From: Glycine soja
Lineage: Eukaryota > Streptophyta > Magnoliopsida > Fabales > Fabaceae
Reading direction: 5' to 3'
Assembly (NCBI RefSeq): GCF_004193775.1
Contig: NC_041012.1
Location: 8,887,223 to 8,951,222, forward strand
DNA length: 64,000 bases
Shown here: positions 47,901 through 61,199 of the stretch, piece by piece
Position numbering within the stretch: position 1 is the first letter of the stretch
Layout: every line of letters starts with the position of its first letter
The notes under the pieces: model-generated
The model's database searches: none
Told to the model about the DNA's origin: nothing
Seen by the model: the letters and a program-made list of their open reading frames with translations, nothing else
Position numbers and translations under genes: made by a program

Positions 47901-50900
47901 TTCCTTCTCTTATTTAATGCACAAACATGCTCAACGCCTTCACCAAACAATCCCTCTCTACTCATTAAAATGACTTGATCTTACTTTTTATCATAAATAT
48001 CTGACAATGATACGAACCATAATTCAATTTTATATAAGAAAAAAAATTAAAAGTTATGGATTTAAGATTGTGTAAGTAATTCAAATTTATTAGTTAAAGT
48101 GTTTCTAGCTTGACATCTGAAATGGTTGGACATTGGGACCTTGTAATAAAACCAGCAAGTTCTTTAAAGTGCGTTTGGTAAATTACTTTAATTAAGTTTT
48201 TATTTGATAAAAAATATAATATAATAACTTCTATCATAAGCATTTAATTCAATAAGTATATAGAATAGTTACACGTTATTTTCATAAAATATCTTCATTT
48301 TTTAGATGAAATGTTTACATTATTAGATGGATTTAAATGAATTGCAAAAACTATTATAAAATCATCACTTGTGTCAGTGTCATTGTATTTATTCAATGAC
48401 GATAATTAAAGGTTAATTAACTAAATTTCAAGCCTTATATAAAAAAAAAGAGTAATATCTCATCTGCGTGAGTGAAAATAATATCCTTGACTTGGAAGTT
48501 ATAATTTTATTATCTCCACTGAATAAATAAATCAGTAATAAAAATGAAAAAAAATTGACTCTTCCTCAATTCCAAACTCGTGCGTCTTGAGTCCTCCTTT
48601 TAGTTTGCAATAAAAGAAAATTATGAAATATTTTAAGGATAGAATTAAACTTTTTGCTTCGTTAATTTTTGTCACCTTTATGTATGTACATCACGTGGAC
48701 CACCAAGCACATAGACTAATGAACGGGAGATTGTTTTAGTTTAATTAAGGTTTTTGAGTTTCAATCACATTTGTAATAAAAAAATTAAAAGAAAAACTTT
48801 AGTTCTCATAGTTGTTTTACTCATCTCGACTCAATTTAGTTAGATATTTAAGATAATGTTTAATTTTTTTACTGCATATAATGTTTAAATATTGATAGTC
48901 CTATCTATTATGTATAGCATGATTTCCTTAATTACTGGAATTGCTTATTTTTAGCTTTCATTTCACCCCATTATACTATACTCAAAATAGAAGTGTAATA
49001 AGACTTGTAAGTCATAATTAAAAAGAAAATAAGATAACAGGTATGCTTATTTGGAGTCCAATTTAATTACCAGTGGAGACTAGAAGGGAGTTAATTAAAT
49101 TAAGACATACATAATGTGTTATGCATGGTGAAGAGGGTCTCAATCCCTTTATTTATTTCTGATGTGAGAAGTTGAAGTAGGCACAATCAGTGTCCCCAGC
49201 TAGTAGGAGCAATGAAAATGATGGAAAGGTATCTTTCTTTGTGATAGCAAAGCATTCGAACACAATATATCTCACACGCGTTTGGAAGCCATTCTATTAT
49301 ATATTTCCATCTTTTTTTCCTTTTGACCCATTACACATGGAATATATAAAAACACCCACCAATTAAAAAACCATAATTTCACCAAAAGTAACTTGTACAA
49401 CAGTCAGTTTTGGATTCATAGATATTTTTAAAGCTTTCTGTGTTGGTGTTGCTGCCTTGCGTGTAAATTTAAATTTGACCGTTATTGTCTAGACCGTGTA
49501 CAAGGTTAGGCCATCTAGGTGGCTGCAGGTTTCAAATTTTTTAATTGTTTGTTTTATATATAATTAGATAATAAACTTTTTCATACATAAAAAGTTATAT
49601 TGGAAATTTTGTTAATTTATTTATATTGTTAAAAATATCCAATATCAATTTAATTTTTTACATGATGAAAGTTATTCATTAATAAAAAATGATAGAATAA
49701 AAAAACTAACCTAATTTATCTTCCTATTGTCTGTGTTTAATGTTGTGATTTTGTGCGTGCCATTTTGTTTCACATGCAAGTAAATGTATAAATAGTAACA
49801 ATAATGTTTAAAATAATTTCTTATAGACTTGAAAACTTTTTTCACCTGTAACCATTGTTACCACGGCAAAAAAATTAATTAAATGATTTTTTTTGAAATT
49901 ATTTAACTCTTATCTAAAATTGATAATATTATAAGATAAAATTGAATGAATTAGTTATTGTATCTATTGAGAATAAAATAATAGAATTACTAGATTATAA
50001 AATTTTAATAAATAATTTTAAAATTAAAAAAGTAGAAAGTTAATATATTTATGTAATATTAAGTCTCTTTAAAAATGGTGCCTAGGGTCCCAAAATTCAT
50101 ATACACTACCCTGATATTGTCCTTACCATTTTTACTAATTGATTCATATAAAAATTAATACACATGTGAAAATTTATGTTGCATTAAAATATATAAAGGT
50201 TCCACCAATTAACTCATAAAATGTTTTTACAAATGTGCTTAAAAATTATATAAAATAATCAAAGTATATTTGTGCAGATATAATCAAGTTGAAATTATTT
50301 TTGAAAATTTGGACTGATATGGACAAATATGGTAATTATCTCACGAGAAAGAAATGATAGCAACACAGCATGTAACATTTTTTTATTAGACTCTTTATTA
50401 TTGACTGAAATTATTATAAATTATAATTAAATTTTTGTGGATTTTATTTCTTATTTAATGAATTTTACTCATAATTTTTTAAACTTTAATAAATATTAAC
50501 CAATAAAAATAATATACAAAAAGTTTGTCAAAAAGTATATTACTAAAATTTCTCTTATCTCATTGATGCTATAACTTAAATGTGGATAATGTGAACTGAT
50601 ATGGCTTGTGACCATAATTATTTCATTACCCTCTTCCCAAGTTGGTGCATGCAAATTAAAAATGCCTAACTTGTCGAATAATTATAAAGTAGTAAACTGC
50701 CATCCACCAAGTGCTTCTTCTTCTTCTTTTTTATTCAAAGGGGCCTAAGCCCAAAGAAACATAATTACAAAAAAATTAAATGTAGGGAAGAAACTCCTGT
50801 CGCATCAATTGACACTCTTAACCACCACCTCATGTCATGCCTTGCAATTCGAAGTCATTCATACACCCCTTCCCCCCAACTCTGTCATATATGCAACAAT

Positions 50901-51050
50901 CCACTATAAAAAGGTCTAACTCAGGTTAAATAATATGCAAGATTATTATAAATATACAGTTTGATTCCTATGAATAATAAAACAAAAACAGATACATCTC
51001 TCGCTAAGAACTCTAACAGAATTAACTACCTGGCTAATAGAATTAACTAA
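44960..51050. other. Gene-poor AT-rich spacer
   Basis: Six kilobases without a supportable gene. A pyrimidine-rich stretch at 46620-46900 has short CT runs, and AAATGGGCCCTC occurs twice (about 46595 and 46750). A 109-codon minus-strand ORF at 46291-46620 has no family resemblance that I can see. The remainder is AT-rich with many short ORFs and no recognised element ends. Confidence 0.45.
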
Positions 51051-51064
51051 CATTTGAATTACTC

Positions 51065-51725
51065 TGCAAGAAAGATCATCAACCTGTGCTTCAACAGGGC
51101 CCATTGGATTTGTTATGGTACCTTATAAATCTAGTTCTGTCCAGGAGTTCAGTTCCACCTGCAGGGCATAATCCTATAAGGACGCTACATGGATTCACCA
51201 TGTCATTTCATAGATATATCCTCACACACACATTTTTTAGTACACTTTTTTCAACAATATATTGAATAAAATTTTAGTAACACCTACTATTCAATAACTT
51301 GTCTCATTTTTATTTAACGAGTTTCATTTATTATTTAGCAAATTTATACAAATTTATTCTACTAATAAATAGTATATCAGAGAATCTGTTGGTAGAATAC
51401 TGGCAAAAATGTTTCAACGAGGTTCAGTATTGGACCACATTTAAACTGTTCAATGTGCTGAATGCAGATCCTAGCCGAATCACCAAGCCAAGTTCCGACA
51501 ACTTAGTTATATTGTTGTCCCTTTCGATAGTCTTTTTAACTGTAATGCTAATTGGGCATTCCTATGTTATAACTATTTTAGAGACTAATTCAATTTACAA
51601 TTTTCAAGTGGAGAAATCCCAAACAATCAATTGCTATAGCAGTGTTGCTGCAGCTTCAACGTGATATACCTGGCACAATGTCTGCTATCTGAGGGAGGAG
51701 GCTGAACCAAACTGAAAAGGGTCAC
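51065..51725 (-). other. Possible spliced transcript with exon-like blocks
   Basis: On the minus strand two short blocks have exon-like borders: about 51717-51670 (acceptor TTTGCAG, donor CCAG|GTATAT) and about 51160-51120 (acceptor CCCTGCAG, donor or stop near TTTATAAG|GTACC). They are separated by about 500 bases. No joined frame gives a recognisable protein, so a non-coding RNA or chance sites are as likely as a gene. Confidence 0.2.
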
Positions 51726-52229
51726 TGCAAAGCAGTAAATTAAGCTTTGTGTATAATGAATGCATGCTGGATTCAATAAATAAACAGTTTCAGAACATAT
51801 ACATTAACAGTTCAAGGCATGATGGTGACAAGATTTGACGACCGTCAGATATTTTCAGTTTTGCCTTTGCATATAGTATATCTTCATTATTCAAATCTTA
51901 ACATCTCTAAGATGCATTGGTATATCGACTTGCAATAAAGAAATTGCTTTGGCTTTTATCATAGAATGCATAATTCATCCTTAGATTCCAATTATTCTAG
52001 CTAGCCAGGGAGTTGACCTCCCAGTTAATTAACATCACTTAAAGTGGCTTAGTTGATACGTGGAACCTTGAAAAAGACACTCATATCCCAATTTTTTATT
52101 ATCTCAAAAGATGTTTCCATATTAATTAACAATGACATTTCTCATATCAACCTCTTTCAAATTCACATATTCTAGAGTGACACTCTTATCATATATATAC
52201 TACTTTAATGTATTAATGCTTCCAAAATC
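51726..52229. other. Intergenic, no gene seen
   Basis: No coding frame or recognised repeat. Confidence 0.4.
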
Positions 52230-52264
52230 AGATACATGGAAGAAGGAAACCCATATAGCTTGAG

Positions 52265-52490
52265 AACACAACTGGAGAAATATACGGATATATGAATGGA
52301 GGAATAGAGACAATACCACATGAAGGTTTTGGATGAATCATTGAGAACAAAGACATGAAAGTCCGAGGAGTATGCCATATGTTTGAAAAGATAGAGTTTT
52401 TTAGTCAGGAAAATGAGGGAGGGACTCTTGAGAAGATAATGGACCAAATAGCAACAATTGTGACTGGGACTGGAGGGACCATGAGATCTC
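52265..52490 (+). other. Degenerate ORF, unidentified
   Basis: The plus strand reads about 75 codons with one in-frame TGA, including KDMKVRGVCHMFEKIEFF and IMDQIATIVTGTGGT. Codon content is less AT-driven than the flanks, and the segment could be a decayed gene fragment. I do not recognise the family. The opposite strand also has a 95-codon ORF (52205-52492), so one of the two readings is a shadow. Confidence 0.25.
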
Positions 52491-52499
52491 AAGGATGTG

Positions 52500-54610
52500 T
52501 ATACAGTATCTTTGCTACATTAAATTAACATGGCATATGGGCTTGTTCCCATCTCTTGTAGGCACAAAACTTTGCCCGTTTCGTTGTATTTCGACTAGTT
52601 TTTATATGCGAACCAACTCATTATGCGTTTGTTTCTCTCAAAACCCCTAGTCTACCTACTAAAGGGATATGTTAATAGGTTCCAAGCTATATGAGACTTT
52701 GTTTCTCTCAATATAAATGCACTAACATAAATGATGACCAGTTATTGTTGTTATATATTATTGTTATCTACTATGTTAGCAAATGTTCCGTGTGGATTAA
52801 ATAAATGGACAAGTAGCAGTTCGAAGTGATCGAGCGAGCTACTTTATCGAACTTCTTTTTGTTCCATATTCTAATGTTTGAAAAAGAACATCATGCTGAG
52901 ACCAATCACCCCCTATCGAAAACGTCACGAAGATGCACATGTAAGCTGGCCAGCCATCATAATCAAACCCGAATGGTTAATTGACTTATGATTGTTAAGC
53001 ATGTCTCCCTTCAAGTCATTCATTAATCGATTTCCTCAATTTTTTTTACTTTTGCTGTTGTTAGATCGCAACTCCCTTCCTTCTATTGGACCCCATCTCC
53101 AACAAACACACATGTAATGTTCCATTTCCCTTCCAAAACCGTTGTCTCAACTATGTACCTTGAGTAATTGGACGACAACAAGTAATTAAGTTGATAGTCC
53201 TCAGAGCCAAGGATAGATAAATAAATAAATCAGTGATATGATCGATATCCATATATATGTGTATGTGTGTGTGTGGGGTCCACACAGTGTAGGTGTTACC
53301 GTGTAAGAGAAACGACATCCTCCCCTTGAGTTACAATTAAATGATGACTTGGATTGATATGATAAATTGAAATTGAAAATGCAAAATTCACGTTCATGAC
53401 ACAATAGTAGTACCCCCCAAAATTTTTAAGGTTATGTAGAATTCTGCTGCCGAGAACCCTCTAGGACACATTATTGAGGATGTGGGAAGGAACTATTGAA
53501 ATATGTGTACTTGAGAGTAAAAGATGGTGGGGGAATAAATAAAGTCATTCAATAATATGATTACGCCTGGTTAGCTGTAAGCAAAGGCAATATGATTTTC
53601 CGAGGGCCAGCTGTACTTTGGTGTTGAACATTTAATTTTATCAAGTATATTAATATTGTAACATATGGGAATAGATAGATAGGGTCTGTACACCACTCCC
53701 AATGTTGGAATTGTTCTCAATATTAGATATTAGATGCTTATTCATTTTTGAAGTGATTGTTAGAAAAGACGATGGAAAGGTCATGTGTACATTGGATATC
53801 AGAGTCCAGAAGGCTTTAATGAATTTTTTGAGGAGCATGAAATGATTAAGGCATAGAAAGGTATATATCCTATCTCCCATCCTCTCTGGTTCACACTAGC
53901 TATTAGCTAAGCTAGGCATCAAAGTGAATCTAACATGACTAGATTTCTACTTTGACATCTTCCATTTGCCCAGTATTGCAGCAGACTGAACTAGTGCAAT
54001 AATCAGATACTTCTTGCAGGGGTCACTCTATCTCTGTCCTATTGTTTGTTTCGTTTTGAAGAATATTTTTTTTTAAAGGAACGCTCCCAATTCCTTTATA
54101 TTATTATAAACTACTATTTTGAGTTTAAATTGAAGTAATACAAAGACGTATAAAAACATTACCTAGAGCATTTCAGAAAACGATAACTTAAAGGTAAATG
54201 TTTCGTGAACAATGACAACGAAATGATGTCCTCCTTTTATTTTAGAGCGTACGCATAAATAAATAAATAAGAAATAGAGATAATTGTATATAGCATTATA
54301 CATAATATCAATTTTTATGTTCAAATAAGGAAATTCTAACTTAAATTATCTTAAGATGCAACATTATGGATTGCATTTTTTTGTATATTAAATTAGACAG
54401 TTTTATATTCTTTTAAAATTGACGTCTTTAATTCTTAATTCTTAATAAAGATGATGTACCCTGATTCAAATGATTTATTTTCATAATTTAATATTAAATT
54501 TTATATATTTGATTTATTCATTTTTAATAAAAATAAAATATTAACTATTAATAATGAAAAAAATTACTATTCATTTTTATTTATAAATTTTATTTAAATT
54601 TAAAATATTC
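52500..54610. other. Intergenic, no gene seen
   Basis: Short ORFs at 53201-53404 and 53650-53880 on the minus strand show no family features. A small GT run lies near 53262. Confidence 0.45.
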
Positions 54611-54619
54611 ATATAAATT

Positions 54620-55310
54620 AGGAGTGTCTATAGATCTAAGTCAATCCGTGATCCAATCCAACACAATTATATTGAATTGAATTTTTTAAGTGTCTAGATC
54701 AAATTTGATCCAACCCAATTAAGACTTGATCATATGTTGGTTAAGTAATAGCTTTTATTCTTTTTAATCAAATCCAACTCGACTCATCCCATATCATATA
54801 ATTAAATTTATTATTATATATAAATTAATTATTAAATATAAAATACATGAATTTTTAGTTTACATAATTTATTAAATTAAATCACCCATGATTTTTATTT
54901 CTTTTTTAAGTTGTTATTTTTATCTCTTTCTTGATTTTATCTATGTTTTCTCATGCTAATATAATACTTTATTTTTATATAAAATAAAATATCATATTAA
55001 TATTGAAATCATTAATTTTTTAATCAAATATTATCATAATTTGATCTCTTTTAAAGACATTTAGTCATTATATACTTACAAAACTTTAGACGAACATCAA
55101 TTAATATTCTAAAAACATTTAATTTTTTAAAATAAAAAATAATTTTTAAATATTGAGATTTGATCAACCAAACTTATTTATGATCAGATTCTATTGGATC
55201 GGGTATGTAAAAAAAATTTACATAAGGCCAACTCAATTTTTTTTTATCAAGTTAGATAAGGAATTTAGTCAAACCCAACATAATCTAAATTGTGAATACC
55301 CATAATATAT
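54620..55310. mobile_element. Possible decayed non-autonomous transposon
   Basis: The left edge contains GGAGTGTCTATAGATC followed by GATCCAATCCAACACA. The right edge contains CAAACCCAACATAATCTAAA and then GTGAATACCCAT. These words are roughly inverted, in the style of plant elements with CCAACCC/GGGTTGG ends, but divergence is high and no target-site duplication was found. Confidence 0.3.
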
Positions 55311-56690
55311 TAAATAATTTATAATTAATTTAAAATATGCTTAGTCGAAGATCAGGATTTATAAAATATAAACTCTAAATCATTGCTTATTACACTAATA
55401 TCTCAGTTTCAAAGTTCATGTTGTTTTAGCAGAAAAATCTTATCTTCAATTTCAATATTTTCAATTGTGTTTTATTGTTGATAACTCAACTTTATTGTTC
55501 ATCATTCATTGTCTCTGAAACATTAATAAGGTTATTTTATAATCTTTGTATGTAACACTACTATTGACAAATCAAAACCAAAGGAGCTGATAAATTAGGA
55601 GGAATGTCAAGAAATTGAGCTTTGGTGAGTCTATACGTTTCAAGTTACTCCCACTAATTAATTTAATGGCTTAGCTACGTGAAGCAGAAAAAAAAAAAAA
55701 ACCTTAAAAAAGATTGAATATATGAGCCATGAGCAACCACATAAGAGAACTTAATACCACACTTTAATCCAAAATCTTAATGCTTATGTTTATGGATCTT
55801 TTCCTCACTTATATTCAACCTTTTCACTTCTACTCGATATAGAGCTTCATCTCATCCTTGTACTCCAACAGTTAGTACTAAAATATTGTTTTTTGAATTG
55901 CTTAATTAATAATTATCAAAAATTAATTTTCACAATTTTTAAGCATTCTGTATTATTCCAAAAAACAACTAAATAATAGTTATATTATGTGCTGAAAGGT
56001 AGTTTCGGGATTTTGTAAGAAAAATTAAAATTTACGGAGGTGCAGGAAGTAATTGCCACAATTGTGTGGTAGAAAAGTTGTTAATGGACTAAAGAAGTTA
56101 AAGTAAAAGCCCATTTTAGATAGGTTTGAGACAGATCTTAGTTCAACTCAAGAATGGAACCCATGCTTGTCCCACTAAAACAAAACAAGCTGCAACTGAG
56201 ATCCTTTTCATGCATGAGAGTATTTCTACATTGGGGCTAAACAAAACCTTTTTTTTTCTTCTTTTTTTTCGATATTAGGCCAAACAAAATCATTGGATCC
56301 TATTATGAAAGTGTACTTGTCATAATGGTTTGGTTAAAGTTGACTTCTTGATACTACTCTTTGAAGATCCACCAGTTCACGACTAGACTTGGTAGTATCC
56401 TTAAATACCAATTTTATTAACTAGTACTACTATTATAGTATTTTAGTTTCAGCAATACACAAAATAAATATTTAATTTATATAACTATAATTTATAATAA
56501 ATAAATATTTTTGAAAATATAAATTAGCTTTTAGATTTATAATAAATAATCTATATTATGATACAAAATTACTTTAAATTATTGATAATTCATCTTTAAA
56601 ATATTAAAATTTAATTTAAAAATAAAGATAAAATTATAGCTTAAAGAGATAATAAGAATTTTTTTCTAAAAAACTATTGTTAAATTAATC
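55311..56690. other. AT-rich intergenic, no gene seen
   Basis: No coding frame or clear element ends. Confidence 0.45.
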
Positions 56691-56699
56691 TCTTAAAAA

Positions 56700-57100
56700 T
56701 ATCCCTCCTCTCCATCTTGTTTCGATGGTATCCCATCTCCTTTGGAAGCAGAAGCTAGATAGAGCCCAGAGCACTCTCCATCTTGCCTTGAACTGGTTAT
56801 CATCTGGAGATCACAGCAGCATAGCAAGTATCTCGTGGACACCATCACTGCAAGAAAGTTCAGGAATAACGAAGGTGGAGACATTATTAGGAGATGTGTT
56901 GCTAAATTATCTTGTTTTCAAAACTGTTATGCTCAGTTTGTGAGCAGATATATAAGACAATCAAGTTGTTCATTAACAAATCAGGACATCAAGATCTTTT
57001 GTTTGTCCGCAGTTGATCAGAGTCTTACATGTATGGACTCTTTGATCCTGTTTGATTTAATATAATTATCCTTCTTTCAAAACAAAACAAAAAAATAAAA
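56700..57100 (+). mobile_element. Possible LINE 3' end fragment
   Basis: A 350-base block of more balanced composition ends in TTTGATTTAATATAATTAT followed by an A-rich tail (CAAAACAAAACAAAAAAATA). This resembles the 3' untranslated end and poly(A) tail of plant LINEs. Its overlapping ORFs (56725-56943 and 56835-57065) lack a recognised domain, so the call rests on layout only. Confidence 0.3.
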
Positions 57101-59450
57101 TATCCCTCCTCCCATTTCAAATTGACCAAAAAAATCATATTGATTGATGTTTTAAGATTTGAATAGATTATTAAAATTATATTCCAATTTTACTCCCTAA
57201 CAAATAATATTGTCTTGAAATACTTAATAATATATTTATAAAAATTAAAAAATAGAGTAAAATGTTTTAGTAAAATTGGTCCCTAATAAATATATTATTT
57301 TAGAATAATTAATTTTCTTAATCTAGGTAAAAAAAAACATTATCATATATATATATTTTTAAAAAAGGAAAGATAGTGAGCTTTTTAGTTTTTACTGTAG
57401 CGTTAGTCCCGGCCCTTGCATTGAAATGTCAACACCTAGTGCTTGCATCCAAATGAAGTGGCATGACTGAACTTTCATGTCTCAACCCTCGCATCTTGTG
57501 GAAAAGCACCATATCTTGAGGAATCAATTTGAGCCCCAAATACATTATCAACGCCTACACACCTTTATATACCTTTTTATTTGACAACTACCTCCCTCGC
57601 TCCTCTTTTCCCACTACCCTTTTAGCATAGAAAAATATTTTTCACCTATTAAGCAAGAGCTATGTGAGTCGATATATATGATTCTAATTGGTTGGTTCCC
57701 AAAATTGGAACCTTTATCTACTTATCACCATTACGCCCTCTTGGTATAAAGAACATTGTCTCTACTTTGCATTTACTCTATATATCTCTTTAAGATTCTC
57801 TTTGAAAATTTTGCAAGAGATTGCAGGGATCAGGTATGAGTGGTGAATTACTAAGTCCCTTTTTGTGACGTTTAATAATTAATACCCCCCAAGAATCTGG
57901 GACCTTAGTTTTTGGTGAGTAATGTACACACTCACGATTCACTTAACCTACATATTATACAAATTTTAGACCTTGAGAGTCAGGACCACTCCACCGTATT
58001 ATATAGTTCCATTAAAGGGAAAGATTAATAATTCATGAATAGAACTTTTCCAACGTTTATGTCACAAAAAGTGCCAGGTGAGGTGGCGATGATTAGAGGA
58101 TTTAGAAAACACGAAAAAAGAAAAGGTTGAGTGAATCAACCCTTTTCACTCCTTCAGAATTAAAAAGAGTAAATTATCTAGCTACATCATCAACTTGTGT
58201 TTGAATCGATGTTTGCTTAAAGACTAAAACTCTAATTGCCTTTGCAAAAATGTGGACAACTCTTAACCATGAACCATAGGCAGAATGGTATCTTTCTGAA
58301 GTACTTTCTGGTCGTGCACTCGTGCTATGGCTAAGAACAGGAAAGAGGAAACCTTATTATTTTTTGAATTAATAAAAAAAATATAGAGAATTTCTTACAT
58401 TGTTGGAGATCCCAAGTGTACCAGTGACACTGGCGGATTCAAGAATCAAGATTCGAAGGAGGGGATAGTCTATTTAAATATATATATTACATATAAAGAT
58501 GTGTCAAAAATTAAAAATAAGAGGTTTAAATTAATATACAAAATTAGATGAGACAAAATATATAAAATAAAAATATTTACATGTAATTTTCTCACATAAG
58601 TGCGAGACAATTCTTAAATTTTAAGATAATATATCTAATCTTGCATGAATGTATGTGTAAAAATCTTGCATCTACTAATCATATCACATTTGACTAATAT
58701 AAAATATATAAAAATGAGAGAAAACTCTCCCCATATTCCGATACAATAGCAATTTACATAACTTAATCACACATGATTGCTATATGATGAATAAGTTTCA
58801 TGTTGAAAACAAATAGACAAAGCAAGAGCAAAACACAGACCTAATGACTCAGCTCTAGGTGTTCTGAAAGCTACTGTATGATTTCTTACTAGTCCATTGA
58901 ATCCATATTTCTCTTGCATGTGTTTTACACACTGGAGTTTTTTTTTTTTTTTTTCAGTATTTTTTGCCTACCCGACCCAACAATTTGAACGTCAACAAAT
59001 GATTTACTCCACATTATGCATTGCAGACTGCAGAGTCAATATTATATATTTTTTTTATTAGGAGTGAATTAGAGATGGACAAAATAAGAAGTCAAGAAAT
59101 AATAAAAAATATTTATAATATAAACAAGAAGAGAAATATAGTAATAAAAATGTTGTTTTAATGCATAAAGATAAGTAAAAGAAAATTCTACTATTTGGAT
59201 GAGTGAAAAGAAGAATAAAAAAATAAACAAATTATATGAAAATATTATTATATTAATTAAAAATTTAACCTTTTACTTCATTATTTTTCTTAGATGTAAA
59301 ATTTTTATTATTTTAAAAATAAAATATGTTAAAAAAATATTTGATTTTTTAGGAAATTAAAAAATGAAAAAATGTATAATTTCTCTCTCATTTCATGCCA
59401 ATTTGAGAAATATATGTGTATTTCTAATGAGTTCTATGAACATAACTTCT
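57101..59450. other. Intergenic, no gene seen
   Basis: The stretch at about 57400-58150 is less AT-rich, with a TATATACC word near 57565, but no ORF of interest. It may contain an untranslated transcript. I see no hairpin matching a known miRNA. Confidence 0.4.
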
Positions 59451-59530
59451 TTCTTTTCTAATTTTTTATCTCTATTTTTTTGCTTCCATTTTCTTTTCTA
59501 ATTTTTTATCTCTATTTTTTTGCTTCCATT
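59451..59530. repeat. Perfect tandem duplication, 40-bp period
   Basis: The 40-base unit beginning TTCTTTTCTAATTTTTTATC and ending TTTGCTTCCATT occurs at 59451-59490 and again at 59491-59530 with no visible difference, so the duplication is recent. Confidence 0.92.
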
Positions 59531-60169
59531 TTATTTGTACTCAAAAGGAAGGTGAAATTGAATGTATTGTAATAACTTCGAAGGAATCAATTACAATATA
59601 TAATTGTTAAACATCCACTTCCCCTTGTATTAATTATTGATACTATAAATATTGTTATATCAGTTGTTGCTGAGGAAAGGTAAAACCTGAATATTTCTAT
59701 ACTTACATGTATTGATATCAGTAGAATATCATTCCCAAGGCCAGATCAGGTCGTCTTTTTTGTTTTATCTCTTGCTTTGCTTTTATTTTTCTCTTAACAT
59801 TTAAAAATATAATCATATTTTAAAGAATGATTTTTTTTTTGTTTTGAAAGAAATAAATGGGACTAAGATACACTATTCAATTGAATTTTTTTCTTAGAAG
59901 TGACCACACAATCTTATTTAATATGCCATGTGCATGAATTCAAGTCATGAATCAATTAATCCAAAAGGTTGAAGAGATATGAATGATTTTGCATCTAACC
60001 GTACATAAGACTTGAACAAATCATGGCTAACATCACGGCAATAGGAAACGACGTACTGCACAATTGCTCTTCATATTACTACATTAACTCTATTGATTAA
60101 TGATTAATGAATATATATAGGTTATTCGCAGAATGTGATTTATAATGAAAAACAAAGTGAAAGAGCTAG

Positions 60170-60449
60170 CTAGCCTATCAGCTTATCTTTGTGATGGACT
60201 AATGAAAATGGTACTTCACTGTTCCACCAATCAGCTGGCACACGATCCTTCAAGTACCCAACCACTAACCAGAGAGAAAAGATAAAAACAGTAGGACCTG
60301 TTAAAACATGGAGAAACAAACAATGTGATATGGTGATATCATAGTACGGGTTTCTGGTAGCCAGATACAACCCTTTTGGAATGTTGCTCTGAGCAAAGAT
60401 TGGGAAACCCAATTCCAAATATATCACAAAACAGAACTCAATATATATA
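60170..60449 (-). other. Unassigned ORF with a membrane segment, possible terminal exon
   Basis: The minus-strand frame encodes SNIPKGLYLATRNPYYD, a hydrophobic stretch (LFLHVLTGPTVFIFSLWLVV) suited to one membrane span, and a polar tail ending LVHHKDKLIG before TAG. A good splice acceptor (CAATCTTTGCTCAG) lies just before SNIPKG at about 60392, so this could be the last exon of a split gene. The frame stays open upstream to 60556, but that part looks less protein-like. No upstream exons and no family were identified. Confidence 0.3.
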
Positions 60450-60934
60450 ATAAAATATTTAACTCTTTCACCCCCTCTTGCCAGATTCTTCTCAGTCTTA
60501 CAGATTACGTCAGTGATGAGTGATGACCACGACTTTTTAAGATACCTGATGAACACTTATCTCTCATGCCAAAAATTTGAGTCTAACTTGGATGGAATAC
60601 CAAAGAGCTTCATCCAATCAAGTTTACTTTGATGCACACTGACATGAATTGCCAAGTTAAAATTAAGTTTTTTGCTGCCACTTTGGCTTACTTCTTGTCA
60701 TGCATTTGGGAGAGTGGGGAACTGATAGTTGAGAATTGAGATAAAGGATCATCTGATCTCTAAGGTTTTAACTTTTAAGTGTGTCTTTGGAGTGGGAGTG
60801 CATAAAAAGCAAATTAATTATCTTTCTACATTGTATCACTTATACTTTTTCATGTTTTTTATGCAATTTTTGCCACTCCACCATGTATCCAAGCATGTTG
60901 CAAGAGTATGTTAGATTTCATAGTGGGAATAATG

Positions 60935-61190
60935 AGAATTGATTTTGGTTGCAATCAAATTTGATTTTATAAAATTATAAATGTTTGGTTATAACTAGAT
61001 AAAATTAATTTTGCTTCAAAAATCAGTTTGACTAGAAGTAATTAAAAGTAGCTTTTGCATTAGCTCAAAAAATTTACCCCAAATTTTATAGCAAACTTGC
61101 TTTTAAATAAATAAAAGTATCCAAATATAAATTTATTTACTTTTTAACTAAAATCAAATTTTACAAAATTGGTTTTAGTCAAAATAAATC
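60935..61190. mobile_element. MITE-like foldback element
   Basis: The left arm (GATTTTGGTTGCAATCAAAT, then TTGATTTTATAAAATTATAA) and the complement of the right arm (TTTTGACTAAAACCAATTTT, then GTAAAATTTGATTTTAGTTA) are similar along about 70 bases. The centre has AGTAGCTTTTGCATTAGCT. About 255 bp, no ORF. The target-site duplication is not clear. Confidence 0.55.
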
Positions 61191-61199
61191 TATTTTATT

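Noticed and set aside
51299..51664. 121-codon plus-strand ORF
   Set aside because: It starts in AT-rich spacer, has no recognisable domain and overlaps the exon-like blocks of the other strand only by chance.
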